In this document: positions 31,101 to 39,244 of the stretch, piece by piece
How the letters are laid out: each line of letters opens with the position of its first letter
How positions within the stretch are numbered: position 1 is the stretch's first letter
Assembly: GCA_012845835.1 (NCBI GenBank)
Contig: JABAKD010000020.1
Coordinates: forward strand, 9,684,488 to 9,748,487
Reading direction: 5' to 3'
Source of the DNA: Undaria pinnatifida
Taxonomy: Eukaryota > Sar > Phaeophyceae > Laminariales > Alariaceae
Length of the DNA stretch: 64,000 bases
Program-made: the position numbers and the translations under genes
The notes under the pieces: generated by a model
The model's database searches: none
The model's input: only the letters and a program-made list of their open reading frames with translations
What the model was told of the DNA's origin: nothing

Positions 31101-33720
31101 TGCCAATACATTCAATTACGCTCCCCTCCTGTTCCCCCCTCCCCCAACCCTATACCCCTCCCCCCCCCACAACGTCCCGCGCTCCGCCCCCCCTCCACCC
31201 CACAATTAATCGGATGAAGAATCGGCAGACTACAGCTGCTGTCGATGTCCACTGCAGTCTGGGTAGCAAAATCCGCCCCTTCGCACGAGTATCACGTGAT
31301 CTCGGACAAGGCGGCTCGGGTAGAAACAGGAAAGAACGGGGAAACGCTTTTTTTTTTTTTCATGGTATTTTTTCAATGATACAAAAATTAAAAAACGTCA
31401 GTTGTGAGAACAGCCGATTGAATGGTTGAAACTCAACTTTGCAAAATTGTTTTAAACACATCAGGCGTGGTGAGTTCGACCAACGTAATTAAGGCTTAGT
31501 CGATACTCGTTGTTCTAATGCTATTAATATTAACATTAACACACGCACACCCTGCAGTCCACTCGACCCACCATGCCTTGCTCATCGATGGCGATGTGCG
31601 GTGCCACGAAGTAGACATAGCTCCGTCGACCATTTACCACGGGAGAGTGTGCGTGCGCAGCGCCAAAGCCTGTCCGTCCGCACGAGATGAAGCCGCCCAG
31701 CCCTCGGATTCCGAACGTGTGTCCGAACTGTCCCACGACGTGCTGCACGAATGGACTGCAGATCTCGTCGCGGCACACGCCGACGAGAGCGATGCTGTTC
31801 TCGGCGTTGAAGCCAGCAAGCTGTGTGGTGGAGAGGGTGGGAGGGTGGGAGGGGGAGGCGGGGGAGGGGGGAGGGGAGTACGATAGGAGGAGGCAATGAG
31901 CAAGACTTTCACTTCCAACATTTCTGATGTACGTAAATAGTGTTGTCGGCGTTAAAGCGAACAAGCTGTTACCTGGTACTAATCGCGGGGGGGAGGGAGG
32001 GTCGAGGATGAGAGAACGACTTTCTAATGTGTGATGATACGCAAAGGGTTGCGTGGTTGTAGAGTGATGATGTGGAGCAAATCGCATGTAATAGCTGTCA
32101 GCGTTGACCCAAGCACGATTTTTAGGAAGTGGTGGGGGGTGGGTGGTGAGAAGGGGCAATTACAGTGTGGGTCTCGGCGGGAACGAGAGAGCTGCTCTCG
32201 ACGTTGAAGCCACAGCCACAGTAAGCTGTTTGCCAGTGGTGGTGGTGGGAGGGGTGTGAGGGAGGGAGGGCAAAAAAAGGGGCAGGAGGGCGGTAACGCA
32301 AGGACAGGGCTTTCGCTTTTGACAATTATTCGGGACTATTAAGAATTAACGAGCGATACGCGAAGGGTTGGCTAGAGCAAGCGCTGCGTTAACAGAGTAC
32401 CAGTACCCGATAGGCCAAGAGCTACTCTGTAGGGCAACACTAGAGACAGAGCACGAGCACAACGTCATACGTGGCCTGGTGCCTGGTAATTCATAGCGTT
32501 GCGTCCTGCACCTTGTGTACGCAGGAACATGATCGGCGTGTACGCATGCTTACCGATCCTGCTGCTGCGGTACTCACTATTAATACCACTTACTCGTACG
32601 TGTAGTATCGACGACAAAAAGAGCGTTGCTATTTGCTTGCGTTGACGACGAAAAGTCGAACTTTGACAAACTTGCGCGAAGCCAAAATTGCGCCAAGAAG
32701 ACTCGCATGCGGCCAGTTTCTTTCCATACAAGCGAACCCACTGCAGTTTCAAAAGGTAAGACGATCATGTACGCCTTGAGCCATATCCGGTGAGCCCAAG
32801 CAGCCGCACTCTGACGCCAAGTTCTTGAGGTAGTTGTGAACGTCCGCAGCGGCAGTAACACCCTGCCACTACTATGACATCTCCGGTAGCATTGGACTAG
32901 TTCTTGTGGTGCGCATAATGTTGCACAATGCTGCTGCTGCTGCCCCGAGAGATCTACTATTTACCTACACGACCATTCCTACACTGCAAGTAGTCTTGTG
33001 TGCTGGCTTGCATGTTTTTTTGCGCGGGTGCGCGTTGCGTGTTGGCATTGCATATGGCCAAATCACCTTGCTGTATTTGCAATGCCTTATCTCTTGTCTC
33101 GTACATAGTTCGTGGCTACAGAGCTCGTCTCCATGAACGGGGTATCAGCACGGGCACTGCTGCTGCTTGTGCTGCATGTCTTACGATGCATGGGTGAAAA
33201 GTTCAGTTTCATGTAAACACAGCCGCATCAAAACCGAAAGGACTCAAAACCTAAAAAGCACGCATACGCGACGTACCCAAGAGGTCGTTTTTGAAGTACG
33301 TCAACATGCACGCAAGCAAGCACACACTCGACTCACCCGGTCAAAAGCCACATGACAACCAGCTTTGTTTCACGGGACGGCCCTCGTGCGGGAGGAAGAG
33401 TACCAGTAAATAGTGGTCACGGTATACCGTCCCTCTCTCCCTTTCTCCCCAAGCACGAGAGACTGGCTGGCCAGCAGCGAGCCAGAGCGGCGATCGAAAC
33501 CTTCGGTTCGACAAAAATAGCTAAAATCTCGCTTTTCCCATCATACCGGGTACAGTATACATAAAACAAGGCACAACAAACATACCTTCAATACTCCAGC
33601 AGCCTTTGACACAAGCTGGCCTTCGAGGATGGAGCCAGGAAATATTTGGTCGAGCTTCATGTGGAAGAGGGTGTCCTTGTCTACCGAGTCCACACCGGTG
33701 TTCTTGTTGAGGGTGGTCAT
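16460..33720 (-). CDS. LCIB: LCIB/LCIC-type (theta-class) carbonic anhydrase, complete seven-exon gene
   Basis: Seven exons (33720-33586, 32862-32773, 31820-31551, 25460-25320, 18739-18569, 16970-16941, 16603-16460) join with all six introns in phase 0 into 326 residues from ATG to TAA. The protein has the hallmarks of the limiting-CO2-inducible LCIB family, which has a beta-carbonic-anhydrase-like fold and interconverts CO2 and bicarbonate in algal carbon concentration. These are ENSIALVGVCRDE at about 82-94, GGFISCGRTGFGA at 117-129, PHIAIDEQGMVGRV at 149-162, a SSACGAL block at 178-184, and a VAGIQIHGPEGKTYF end. Cys91, His150 and Cys181 are candidate zinc ligands and Asp93 a candidate active-site acid; this is inferred from the family. 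No clear signal or transit peptide is visible, so location is open. Introns measure 723, 952, 6,090, 6,580, 1,598 and 337 bp and are full of mobile repeats. Confidence 0.85.
16941..16970 (-). CDS. LCIB: LCIB exon 6 (30-bp mini-exon)
   Basis: The acceptor AGAGACAG and the donor GTGAGTGTGC enclose ten codons, ENAFGSTELY, in phase 0. It is the least certain exon of the model because it is so short, but its strong donor, its phase and its position between exons 5 and 7 all fit. Confidence 0.6.
17454..18520 (-). repeat. Degenerate copies of the LCIB exon 5/donor boundary inside intron 5
   Basis: The plus-strand sequence at the true boundary (18560-18607) reads AAGACTCACGATGGCATAGT, then TAGCGATG and GTGTCGACGGTGG. 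Degenerate copies stand at about 17454-17515, 17874-17928, 17944-18002, 18033-18085 and 18249-18292, with a possible sixth near 18497. Several keep the ACTCAC block, that is, a GTGAGT donor on the coding strand. They hold fragments of the last exon 5 codons but no intact frame. Confidence 0.75.
18302..18500 (+). repeat. Dispersed repeat (family H), unoccupied copy
   Basis: The blocks CCGATTTGAGAGC, TGGCAAGCC, CGCTCTTAACTACACATTGC, GTGCCGA-like and AATCGACGTACCCAC match 28990-29350 in order. In the second copy a foldback element interrupts the CGCTCTT / AACTACACATTGC junction that is intact here. Confidence 0.7.
18569..18739 (-). CDS. LCIB: LCIB exon 5
   Basis: After the acceptor TTCTCGCAG, 57 codons run from ALGPHLKKGNLGNVLCG to ATVDTTIANYAI, phase 0 at both ends, with the donor GTGAGTCTTG. 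The acidic and basic helix DLTKLASKVIVSQLEDHI fits the C-terminal helical part of the LCIB fold. Confidence 0.85.
18840..19470 (+). repeat. Family C element with five tandem 87-bp units
   Basis: The unit runs from AGGTATACCGTTTTTTGGCT through TTCTGAATGACGGGGCTCCT to TAACCC...GTCGG. About five copies are followed by a unique part with TTCATCCGG, CAAATCAGCTTTTTTGGGAG and ATGGTGCGACTCTTATCG. A related element with about four units is inverted at 40200-40715, a single-unit version is at 56995-57280, and partial forms are at 1555-1770, 51290-51390 and 54290-54400. Confidence 0.75.
19965..21070 (-). repeat. Tandem array of about seven tRNA-like modules
   Basis: Modules start at about 19967, 20098, 20268, 20543, 20688, 20840 and 20964. 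On the minus strand each carries a D-arm-like GTCTAGTAGATAGAC, a centre with CTTATAAG, a B-box-like GGTTCGAATC and an end GGGTGTCA that pairs with TGAC at the head. An A-rich spacer with TTATCCTCATGAAAAAT separates units. The acceptor and T stems do not fold fully, so these are tRNA-derived repeats, not working tRNA genes. Module three is interrupted by a family A variant at 20436-20500. Confidence 0.75.
21582..22625 (-). repeat. One-kilobase C-rich dispersed repeat (family B), inverted copy 2
   Basis: This is the reverse complement of 9960-10970, with G tracts in place of C tracts. At its low-coordinate end the family A core is duplicated in tandem (21582-21680 and 21681-21780, about 99 bp apart). 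A diverged core (ACTTCGGCTGTGAGATC) stands at the far end near 22600, so the element may be bounded by cores on both sides. Confidence 0.8.
22865..22945 (-). other. tRNA-like remnant with Pol III-type signals
   Basis: On the minus strand an A-box-like TAGCGTGGTTG is followed by a B box, CAGGTTCGAATCC, and then TTCTGGCGCT and a long T run (A tract at 22850-22864 on plus). The acceptor stem does not pair and no clean anticodon arm can be drawn, so this is more likely a tRNA-derived repeat head than a tRNA gene. Confidence 0.4.
23155..23526 (-). mobile_element. TRIM-like miniature LTR element, copy 1
   Basis: Direct terminal repeats of 84 and 86 bp (23155-23238 and 23441-23526) both begin TG and end CA. 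Read on the minus strand, the interior begins AATGGCGTCGTCGACAGACC, a candidate primer-binding site starting near TGG. It ends with the purine run CAGGGGGGAAAG directly before the second terminal repeat, a typical polypurine tract. The 202-bp interior has no coding capacity. These are the features of terminal-repeat retrotransposons in miniature. No clear target duplication was seen. Confidence 0.75.
23962..24151 (+). repeat. Tandem duplication, about 95-bp unit
   Basis: Two copies of a block starting ACTATAATCAAGATATAATC and ending AACCAAAGTCCC stand side by side. Each contains AAAAAGAAGTTAAAAGGAGTT and AAAATCAG repeats. Confidence 0.8.
24245..24430 (+). repeat. Partial family B/A repeat
   Basis: It begins CACCCTGTTGACCCTGATAG and continues through the GGAGTCGCCGACCTATATCC block to the family A core and its A/T-rich end. 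It corresponds to the right end of 9960-10970. Confidence 0.75.
24945..25135. repeat. GGGTC/CCCGA minisatellite family, copy 3
   Basis: GGGTCGGGTC runs are separated by AGGAGATTTTTAAATCTCGT-like spacers. The tract sits inside LCIB intron 4, about 190 bp below exon 4. Confidence 0.8.
25320..25460 (-). CDS. LCIB: LCIB exon 4
   Basis: After the acceptor CTTCCTGTCAG, 47 codons begin VGLVSRPGIEAKSSACGALC and end TEDIEQCLLKQ, phase 0, with the donor GTCAGTTG. The SSACGAL block carries the second candidate zinc cysteine (residue 181). EDIEQ.LL is the conserved helix that follows in this family. Confidence 0.88.
26640..26860. repeat. GGGTC/CCCGA minisatellite family, copy 4
   Basis: It starts with CACGGGTCAGGGTCGAGTCA and goes on to CCCGACCCGA and TCCCGTCCCGA runs. 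It matches the other three copies in unit and spacer design and lies in LCIB intron 3. Confidence 0.8.
27836..28595. repeat. Region framed by AGTCGAAAA hairpins
   Basis: CAGTCGAAAACG occurs three times at 27836-27877 and meets CCTTTTCGACTGG, so the strand can fold back. At 28465-28590 similar AGTCGAAAAA / TTTTCGACTG pairs recur with CCCGATTTGGGCTTCAGTCG and ACAAATCCGACTG. A shorter relative is at 41348-41440. Between them, 28163-27948 on the minus strand has a protein-like frame with NPLGREFVVREARIAREERA that I do not recognise. It may be the decayed interior of a transposon. Confidence 0.5.
28990..29350 (+). repeat. Dispersed repeat (family H), copy interrupted by a foldback element
   Basis: It matches 18302-18500 block by block, but the CGCTCTT / AAACTACACATTGC junction is split by about 185 bp containing the foldback element at 29048-29221. 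Confidence 0.7.
29048..29221. mobile_element. Foldback MITE-like element
   Basis: The outer arms TAACCCACCTCCAACTC and GAGTTGGAAATGGGTTA are inverted. The inner arms from AGTCTGATTCCAAGTGTTTT and from the reverse complement of GACAAAATACTTTGAATTAG pair over about 45 bp, with a loop near AACCCTTTT (29138-29146). It holds no coding sequence. The unoccupied relative at 18302-18500 shows where it landed. A TTAA or TA target is possible but degenerate. Confidence 0.75.
29765..30136 (-). mobile_element. TRIM-like miniature LTR element, copy 2
   Basis: Terminal direct repeats at 29765-29857 and 30053-30136 match those of 23155-23526, as does the interior (GAAACGGCGGGAT, GCAGGTCGGCCGGATA, GACATGGGGAAA, CCCATGGTCTGTCGACGACG). 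The minus-strand polypurine tract reads CAGGAGGGGAGAG directly before the terminal repeat. Both copies sit in LCIB introns in the same orientation. Confidence 0.75.
30298..30365 (+). repeat. Family A variant core
   Basis: It reads CACGCAGCTTGCAAAGTTGA, then a CAACCGTTCAATCGGT block, then ACTCACAGCTGACGTTTTGC. It is the same variant as 20436-20500 and 37850-37920 (inverted). Confidence 0.75.
31551..31820 (-). CDS. LCIB: LCIB exon 3 (catalytic core)
   Basis: After the acceptor ACCACACAG, 90 codons run from LAGFNAENSIALVGVCRDE to GMVGRVDCR, phase 0, with the donor GTGTGCGTGTG. It holds the C-R-D-E motif (residues 91-94), the glycine-rich GGFISCGRTGFGAAHAHSP stretch and the PHIAIDEQG motif, which together identify the LCIB family. 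This is the exon on which the gene assignment mainly rests. Confidence 0.92.
31941..32370 (-). repeat. Degenerate tandem copies of the LCIB exon 3 start inside intron 2
   Basis: The true boundary on plus is GTTGAAGCCAGCAAGCTGTG. A copy at 31941-31970 reads GGCGTTAAAGCGAACAAGCT. A longer one at 32178-32235 keeps TCTCGACGTTGAAGCCACAG and GTAAGCTGTTTGCCAG, followed by a G-rich tract as in the true intron. Matching downstream blocks (GACTTTC..., GATACGCAAAGGGTTG and GATACGCGAAGGGTTG) show units of about 130-200 bp in tandem. Each keeps an acceptor-like AG on the coding strand. Confidence 0.75.
32773..32862 (-). CDS. LCIB: LCIB exon 2
   Basis: After the acceptor TAGTGGCAG, 30 codons run from GVTAAADVHNYLKNLASECG to CLGSPDMAQG, phase 0. 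The donor would be GTACAT, a weak site, so the end of the exon is less certain. A helix before the core is expected at this place in the family. Confidence 0.7.
33586..33720 (-). CDS. LCIB: LCIB exon 1 with start codon
   Basis: The start ATG is preceded by GGAGACAAG. 45 codons begin MTTLNKNTGVDSVDKDTLFH and end VSKAAGVLK, and the donor GTATGTTTG follows. No earlier in-frame ATG with a better context was seen. The start lacks a hydrophobic signal, so if the enzyme is plastid-targeted another upstream exon would be needed. Confidence 0.8.
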
Positions 33721-34424
33721 CTTGTCTCCGGCTCGCTGGCGCTTGGTCTTCGGGAGTCGAGAGCACGAAGCGCGAGACGTCGAGGTCGAGTGGGAGAGGT
33801 GTGGACGATGATGCTGCGGCGTATTGCGTATGTAGTGCAGAGATATGACGAGACTGGAGCAGCAAAAAACACGGCGTAATATTTTTTGTAACTTTTTACG
33901 GTCGGTACGAAAATAAAATTCTTGACAGCCGCTGATTGGCTGAATTAATCCGTTGATGAAAATAATGGTTGATGAAGTACGGAATTTCGTTTGGATCCAA
34001 ATCCAAATCCAAATCCGAATTCGAAATTAAAATAACATGGGGATGTGCTCTGTCCGTGCATGTTCCATCTCATTCGAGCCTCAAGTACTCACTTAGCTCC
34101 ATCCACACAGCACAGCAAGCAGCAGCAGTCATTATATCATCATTAGAGCCTGTCCTGTGTGATCCCGGACTAGGTAGCAGTATGGAGATGGGAATATTGA
34201 ACCAAGTACAGAATACCAGGTACACATCGAACATGTGATGTCACCACGGTGCTACTGCAGCAAATGCTGTTTGTTGCATAAAAGTACGGGCAGCGTAGTA
34301 GTAGTAGTAGTGGTAGTAGTAGTAGTAGTAGTAGTAGCAGGCGCCGCTCGCTCTCTCTGCAACAACACCTCCTATATACGAGTACCTGCTTGTTGTGTAG
34401 GCTGACCACAGCTATACATAGCAC

Positions 34425-34447
34425 TTGACTATGCGAATTAATGTGAG

Positions 34448-34544
<97 letters not shown>

Positions 34545-34550
34545 TTCATA
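34425..34550 (-). repeat. TTG-bearing dispersed element, truncated copy with (AAC)n
   Basis: About 100 bp of pure AAC end at AATTAATGTGAGAACAAC. In reverse complement that flank reads GTTGTTCTCACATTAATTCG, the same junction as in the element at 38095-38760. The microsatellite is therefore the expanded TTG run of that element in the opposite orientation. Confidence 0.7.
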
Positions 34551-35961
34551 GTCTGAATACTTAGTCTAGACTAGACTGAATACCTTGTACCCTGTGGTGC
34601 GTGTGTGTACCCTGAGGTACATATAAATAATAAGGGTAGCATAGTAGTGATGATGCGTGGGTCCGTACACCCCAGCGGGTATATCAATTGGTCTGTAGTA
34701 TTGAGTAAGCCTGTCCTAACTTCTGATGTTTCCCATCTCCTCTGTGTGATGACACGAAAAAAACGACAAATCGGAATATTTATTAGTCTACAGAACCAGC
34801 AACGTCGATACGCAGGTGAGCGAAGTTCGCAAGAAGAGGAGCGGAGGAAGGAGGGTACGTACTCGTTGTAGCTTATCAAGCGAGGAGCTTGAAAAAAACA
34901 CACCCACCCTTTCGTTGTCAACCACTCCGCGGTATTCGCTTAGTATCATAGACTATAGACTATACGAAGTCTAGTCTAGTCTAGATAGGCCTTCATCGCA
35001 TCCGTCCAACTATTAATAATTATAGTCTACTCTACTATAATAATTGATACATACAACAGTAAATTTCCAAAGCCGACCCCCCCAAACCCCGCTAAATCGC
35101 ATATGCTCACGGGTGGTTCGAACATTCAAATACCAGGTACTTTACTTCTTCTGTAGTAGGAGTAGTAGTAGTAGATTCATACTTGGTGAAATGGGACCAA
35201 AGAAACCCACCACGAAGGCCTACCTGGGATTTTCTCCGGTATTGCACGACTTGATAGCCGAGGATCGCCGCCACGATGCACACCGTTGCCGAGCGTACAT
35301 GCTGCTGTCCAGAAACAATACCCGGGTACAAGAGGGGGTATACGGCATTCAAAACAACGGGCAATCGAGCACAGGCAGAGCGTGAAGAAGGGAGCGACAT
35401 CGGTCTTCTGCCATTCATTCATTATTATATTTCAGTTTTACATCACAGCGCGGGGTCAGGCTTCAACCTCGCTACACGATCCGCCACCTCCTTCGTCCTC
35501 CTCCCTGCTTTCTAGTCGCGGCATCGGTATTATATATCAGCAGCGTAAAAGGTGACATGACGGCGACTCCGCCCCCTGTTATTCGCTTTTTTATCGCCCG
35601 CTTACTCTGTGCTGTCCAGTTAATAATGCCCGGCCGGCTTTCGCCCACGGGCTTAGTTTGCTTGGCGCAACAGCCTGTATCTTTGTTGCTGCTGTTGTGT
35701 GAAAAGGTCCTCTATCCCGGGCACGACGTCCTACCATCTTCATCTACTACTTGTTGTTTTTAACCATGAGTAGCCAGATATCGAATCAAGTCCGTGGCCA
35801 CACCACAACAGTGTCCAGGTACTCTGCGTGTTCTTTCACACTAATGAACTGATGTTTTTTTTCCCACCCATCCGTCTAAGAGCGTACATCCAGCACACAA
35901 CCAGTGAAGATAGGGAGGAGCTCTTCTGCTGTGTTCAAGGACTACAACACAGGGATACACA

Positions 35962-36192
35962 TATTGCGAATACAGGTGACCTGGCCATGCAATGCCGAAC
36001 GCAATCAACGTGGAGGCGGAAATATAGGCAAACCAGCACACCAGACAACGTGCAAGGAGGAAACTAGACTAGTCTTTAGACATATATATTGCGAATACAG
36101 GTGACCTGGCCATGCAATGCCGAACGCAATCAACGTGGAGGCGGAATATATATAGGCAAGCCAGCACACCAGACAACGTGCAAGGAGGAAAC
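35962..36192 (+). repeat. Tandem duplication, about 105-bp unit
   Basis: Copies at 35962-36064 and 36087-36192 both begin TATTGCGAATACAGGTGACC and end CAAGGAGGAAACT, differing at only a few positions. The near identity suggests a recent event. Confidence 0.85.
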
Positions 36193-36578
36193 TCTGGAGT
36201 GCAAGAAAGAATGCCTCGCTAGAAATGAAAGCCTACCACCAGGTATTATTATGAGTATAGACTATACTATACTATACCATAAAGCTTTTAGAGCAGACCG
36301 GAAATAATAGACTCATAGACGGTACGGAAAGAGAAAGTAGAGTACAGGGCTCCTCGCCGTCCCATATACACTATTCTTAGTGTACATATGCCACGCACTT
36401 GCGTTCCTGCTGCAGCCTACGAGTATACGTATCCACGTAAACTTTTCTCAGCCCTCTCCCCCCATAAACCCCTTACGAGCAGATATATACTCCGAGTATG
36501 AAGAATCTTGAACGCTGCGACTACTACTGCTGTCATATCGTACACAGCCACAGAAAGCAGCACCGCTTTGTATCGCCA

Positions 36579-36887
36579 TTTTTTTTTTTCTTCGCACACT
36601 TTTACTTTCCAGCTTGTGGGTAACAAGCCGTGGTCACAGGTACACCGTCGTCCTTCTTCCCCCCGGTTCTTGCCTTCAATTTTGTATCGCGAAAAGGGTT
36701 CAGCAATCCCACTGCTCGTCGATTTTTCATCGAGTGTTGCTAACTCACGCTATCGCGCTGTCCGCAAGTCAATTTGTGTGCAAGAAAAAGTCCACGGTAT
36801 GCAAGTATGCACTCGGGGGGATCCGAACTCAAGAAACTGGCCATGCCAGGCTCGAGGACAACCTGATACGCCACCGAGGCGACCGGC
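36579..36887 (-). mobile_element. tRNA-derived SINE, copy 2
   Basis: It has the same head (GCCGGTCGCC...TGGCGTATCAGG), B-box region (GAGTTCGGATCC here) and A tail as 6506-6805, in the same orientation. Between the boxes it carries a longer segment with CTCGAGCCTGGCATGGCC. Confidence 0.8.
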
Positions 36888-37849
36888 TATTGCCATTGCA
36901 CCTACCTGACACTGACACCAACCACCTGTCTGTCTACGAGTCTGTCTACACAACATTGTCACAGTAGTACAGCAGAGCTCTGGGCGATTTTCGCCCGCCT
37001 TTTATAGAGAAAAACAAACGACTGACACAGACAGATAGACATGCAAAGATATACCAGTAGTAGTCTAGACTAGTGCATGCCGGTTATAGCTATCACGAAT
37101 GAATGAATGCCGCTCCGGTACATCATTGTGCATGTCAAGGACACACCGACCTCCGCCCCCGCCAAGAGTGCCGCGATTGTTCTGTCGCACACTAGCAACT
37201 ATAGCTAAACGTGCAGGAGAGAGATAGAGAGAGGGGGGGGTCGCCCACCTGATGCGTCATCCTTTCTTATTTTGTTGAGCAGGCCCCCTCCCTCCTGATC
37301 AGGTCCTCCTCCTCCTCCTCCGGAAAAAAAAACGTGTGCGTTGCGTTCGTTTACCGGCTTAGATTTTGGTGTTTAATAGTGCACCGTGAAGTATCTCTCC
37401 GAAAAGCGCCCCCTCCCACTAGCCAAAGCCCCTGTTGCTTCCGCAAAAGATACCCTTTTCTTTCTCTGGAACGCAAGCCTAGGCGTCTACTGCATACGTG
37501 TGCGTCTGTCTTCTCTTCCCCAACGAGTACGTGTCTTGCTTTTGCTTGGGTGCTTGACTATTTATTTGTTATCTTGATATCTCACGGTGAGTGTGGGCTT
37601 CGGGGTCTGTTCGCGACAGGAGAATTGCGGGGGCCCTTCAACCAACCAACGTACGTAGCTGTCTCGTCACTCATCTCGTCCAGTAGTTCGGTAGCACAGC
37701 AGCAGCAGCAGTACGAGCAGCCCTCTGCACCCGATATTTGGTGGGAACTGCGTAACGCCAATAAATAGTGACGAATATTCCAAAATTCCAAACTGATAAA
37801 ACTGCGTACACATTTATTATAATATGTGTACGTACGTGCGTATATTTCG

Positions 37850-38760
37850 TAAAAAATGGAAAACGTCAGTTGTGAGTACAACCGATTGAATGGTTGAAAC
37901 TCAACTTTGCAAGCTGCGTGGTAAATCTACGTTTCACTCATATACAGTACCTCGTAGTAGTTGCACAAAATTTACGGAAGGTCGTTCGCGCGTTGTGTAT
38001 TATTATAAAAATTAAAATACACTCCAGCTGTGAGATCGAAGATTTCGTCGAAACTCATCTTTGCAAGCTGTGTGTGATGTTTGATCCTAATGGGAAATTA
38101 TTTGTTGTTGTTGTTCTCACATTAACTCGCATAATCAAGTCCGTGGTCACAGGACAGGCTCCAGCCACTCTGGAGCTGAGGAATACCCGAGGTAAAAACA
38201 CGAACAACCCAAGGTGGTACACGCATATATCACAGCTGACGCAAGTCATGCCTCCACCAGAAACATATAAAAGTGAAATCGGGAGTCAGCCTACGATGTG
38301 CCAGGTCCATACCGGTGCACACGTCTCATTACTCACGCCTGGAGAAACCGACCATTATACCGCTCCCCACCCAAGAGAGACTACCACGTATATATTACAC
38401 GTAGTATCTATCACTACGCATACGCCGCACGACAGACGCAAGTCAATTGGAGACAAGAAACAAAGAAAAGAAAAGATAAAGGAAAGAAAAGGAAAGAAAA
38501 GAGAACAAAGCGAAACAAAATAAACGAAAAAGGAAAGGAAAGAAAATAAAAAGGCAAGAAAGGCAAGAAACGACAAGACAATAAGAGGAAACAAGGAACG
38601 GAAAAGAGAAGAAAAAAAAGAGGAAAAAGAAAGAAAAAGAAGAAAAAGAAAAATGTCATACTAGCAGACCCTAGGAACTGGCTGAAGACGGCATTGGGCT
38701 CAGAGAGGGTATCAAGTGCATCATCAATGACACTGGGGAGAGAACGCAACATGGCGAAGA
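37850..38760 (+). repeat. Composite repeat: inverted family A cores plus TTG-bearing element, copy 1
   Basis: Family A cores in minus orientation lie at 37850-37920 and 38004-38078. The element then runs from a short TTG run (38101-38113) through TCTCACATTAACTCGCATAA, GGAGCTGAGGAATACCC, CACCAGAAACATATAAAAGT and ATCGGGAGTCAGCCTACGAT to a purine tract and AGCAGACCCTAGGAA. The same blocks occur in order at 41812-42745. The frame it holds (PPETYKSEIGSQPT and more) is shared with the second copy but not recognised. Confidence 0.7.
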
Positions 38761-38841
38761 AGTCAGGGCGGTCTTATGCTATCTTGTGACGGCCATTAGA
38801 AGGCCCACAACTTTCAAGACGATGATGGCCAAACCAAGGCT

Positions 38842-39244
38842 TCAGTCTCTTGGGCATGACGCCCCCCCTTCCCCCCCACCTCCCTTAGCCCCTCCCCCCC
38901 TCCCCCCTCCCCCCCTGCCCCCCCCCCCCCGCCCCCCCTCCCCCCCCCCCCCCCCCCGCCCCTCCCCCCCCCCCCCCGGCCGCTTAGAGATGCCGACGGT
39001 AGATGGCGCTGCCGCAGCCTTTGCGCGTCGCTCTGCAGCTTTGCGTCTCTCCGCTTCATGCCAATTCCGCATGAACAACTCGGCTCCCTCCTCTACTCGT
39101 CGAAACCATCTGCCAGCCTTCTGAGCAGTCTTTCGCCATTCCTCGAATTTCATTCCAAAGACCGACATATCCCTCCTTCAGATGATCCATCCAGCCTTTC
39201 TCCTGCCCCCCTGAGTAGCCCCTTACCCCCAACAAACTCCCCAA
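38842..39244 (-). pseudogene. Possible transposon-derived coding remnant
   Basis: On the minus strand one frame reads EKGWMDHLKEGYVG and, after a frame change near 39165, another continues FEEWRKTAQKAGRWFRRVEE and AERRKAAERRAKAAAAPS before ending in a G-tract-encoded glycine run. The charged, helix-like sequence looks like real protein broken by a frameshift. I do not know the family. Confidence 0.3.

Larger units (their letters stand above)
33721..37849. other. Intergenic upstream of LCIB, nothing coding recognised
   Basis: The LCIB promoter should lie in the first few hundred bases; a TATA-like AAAAAATATTACG stands on the coding strand near 33880, but I would not rely on it. The rest contains an AAC microsatellite (34447-34545), TAG/CTAG-rich runs near 34970, a tandem duplication (35962-36192) and a SINE (36579-36887). 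Several protein-like frames near 35050-35550 and 37334-37768 lack support. Confidence 0.45.
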
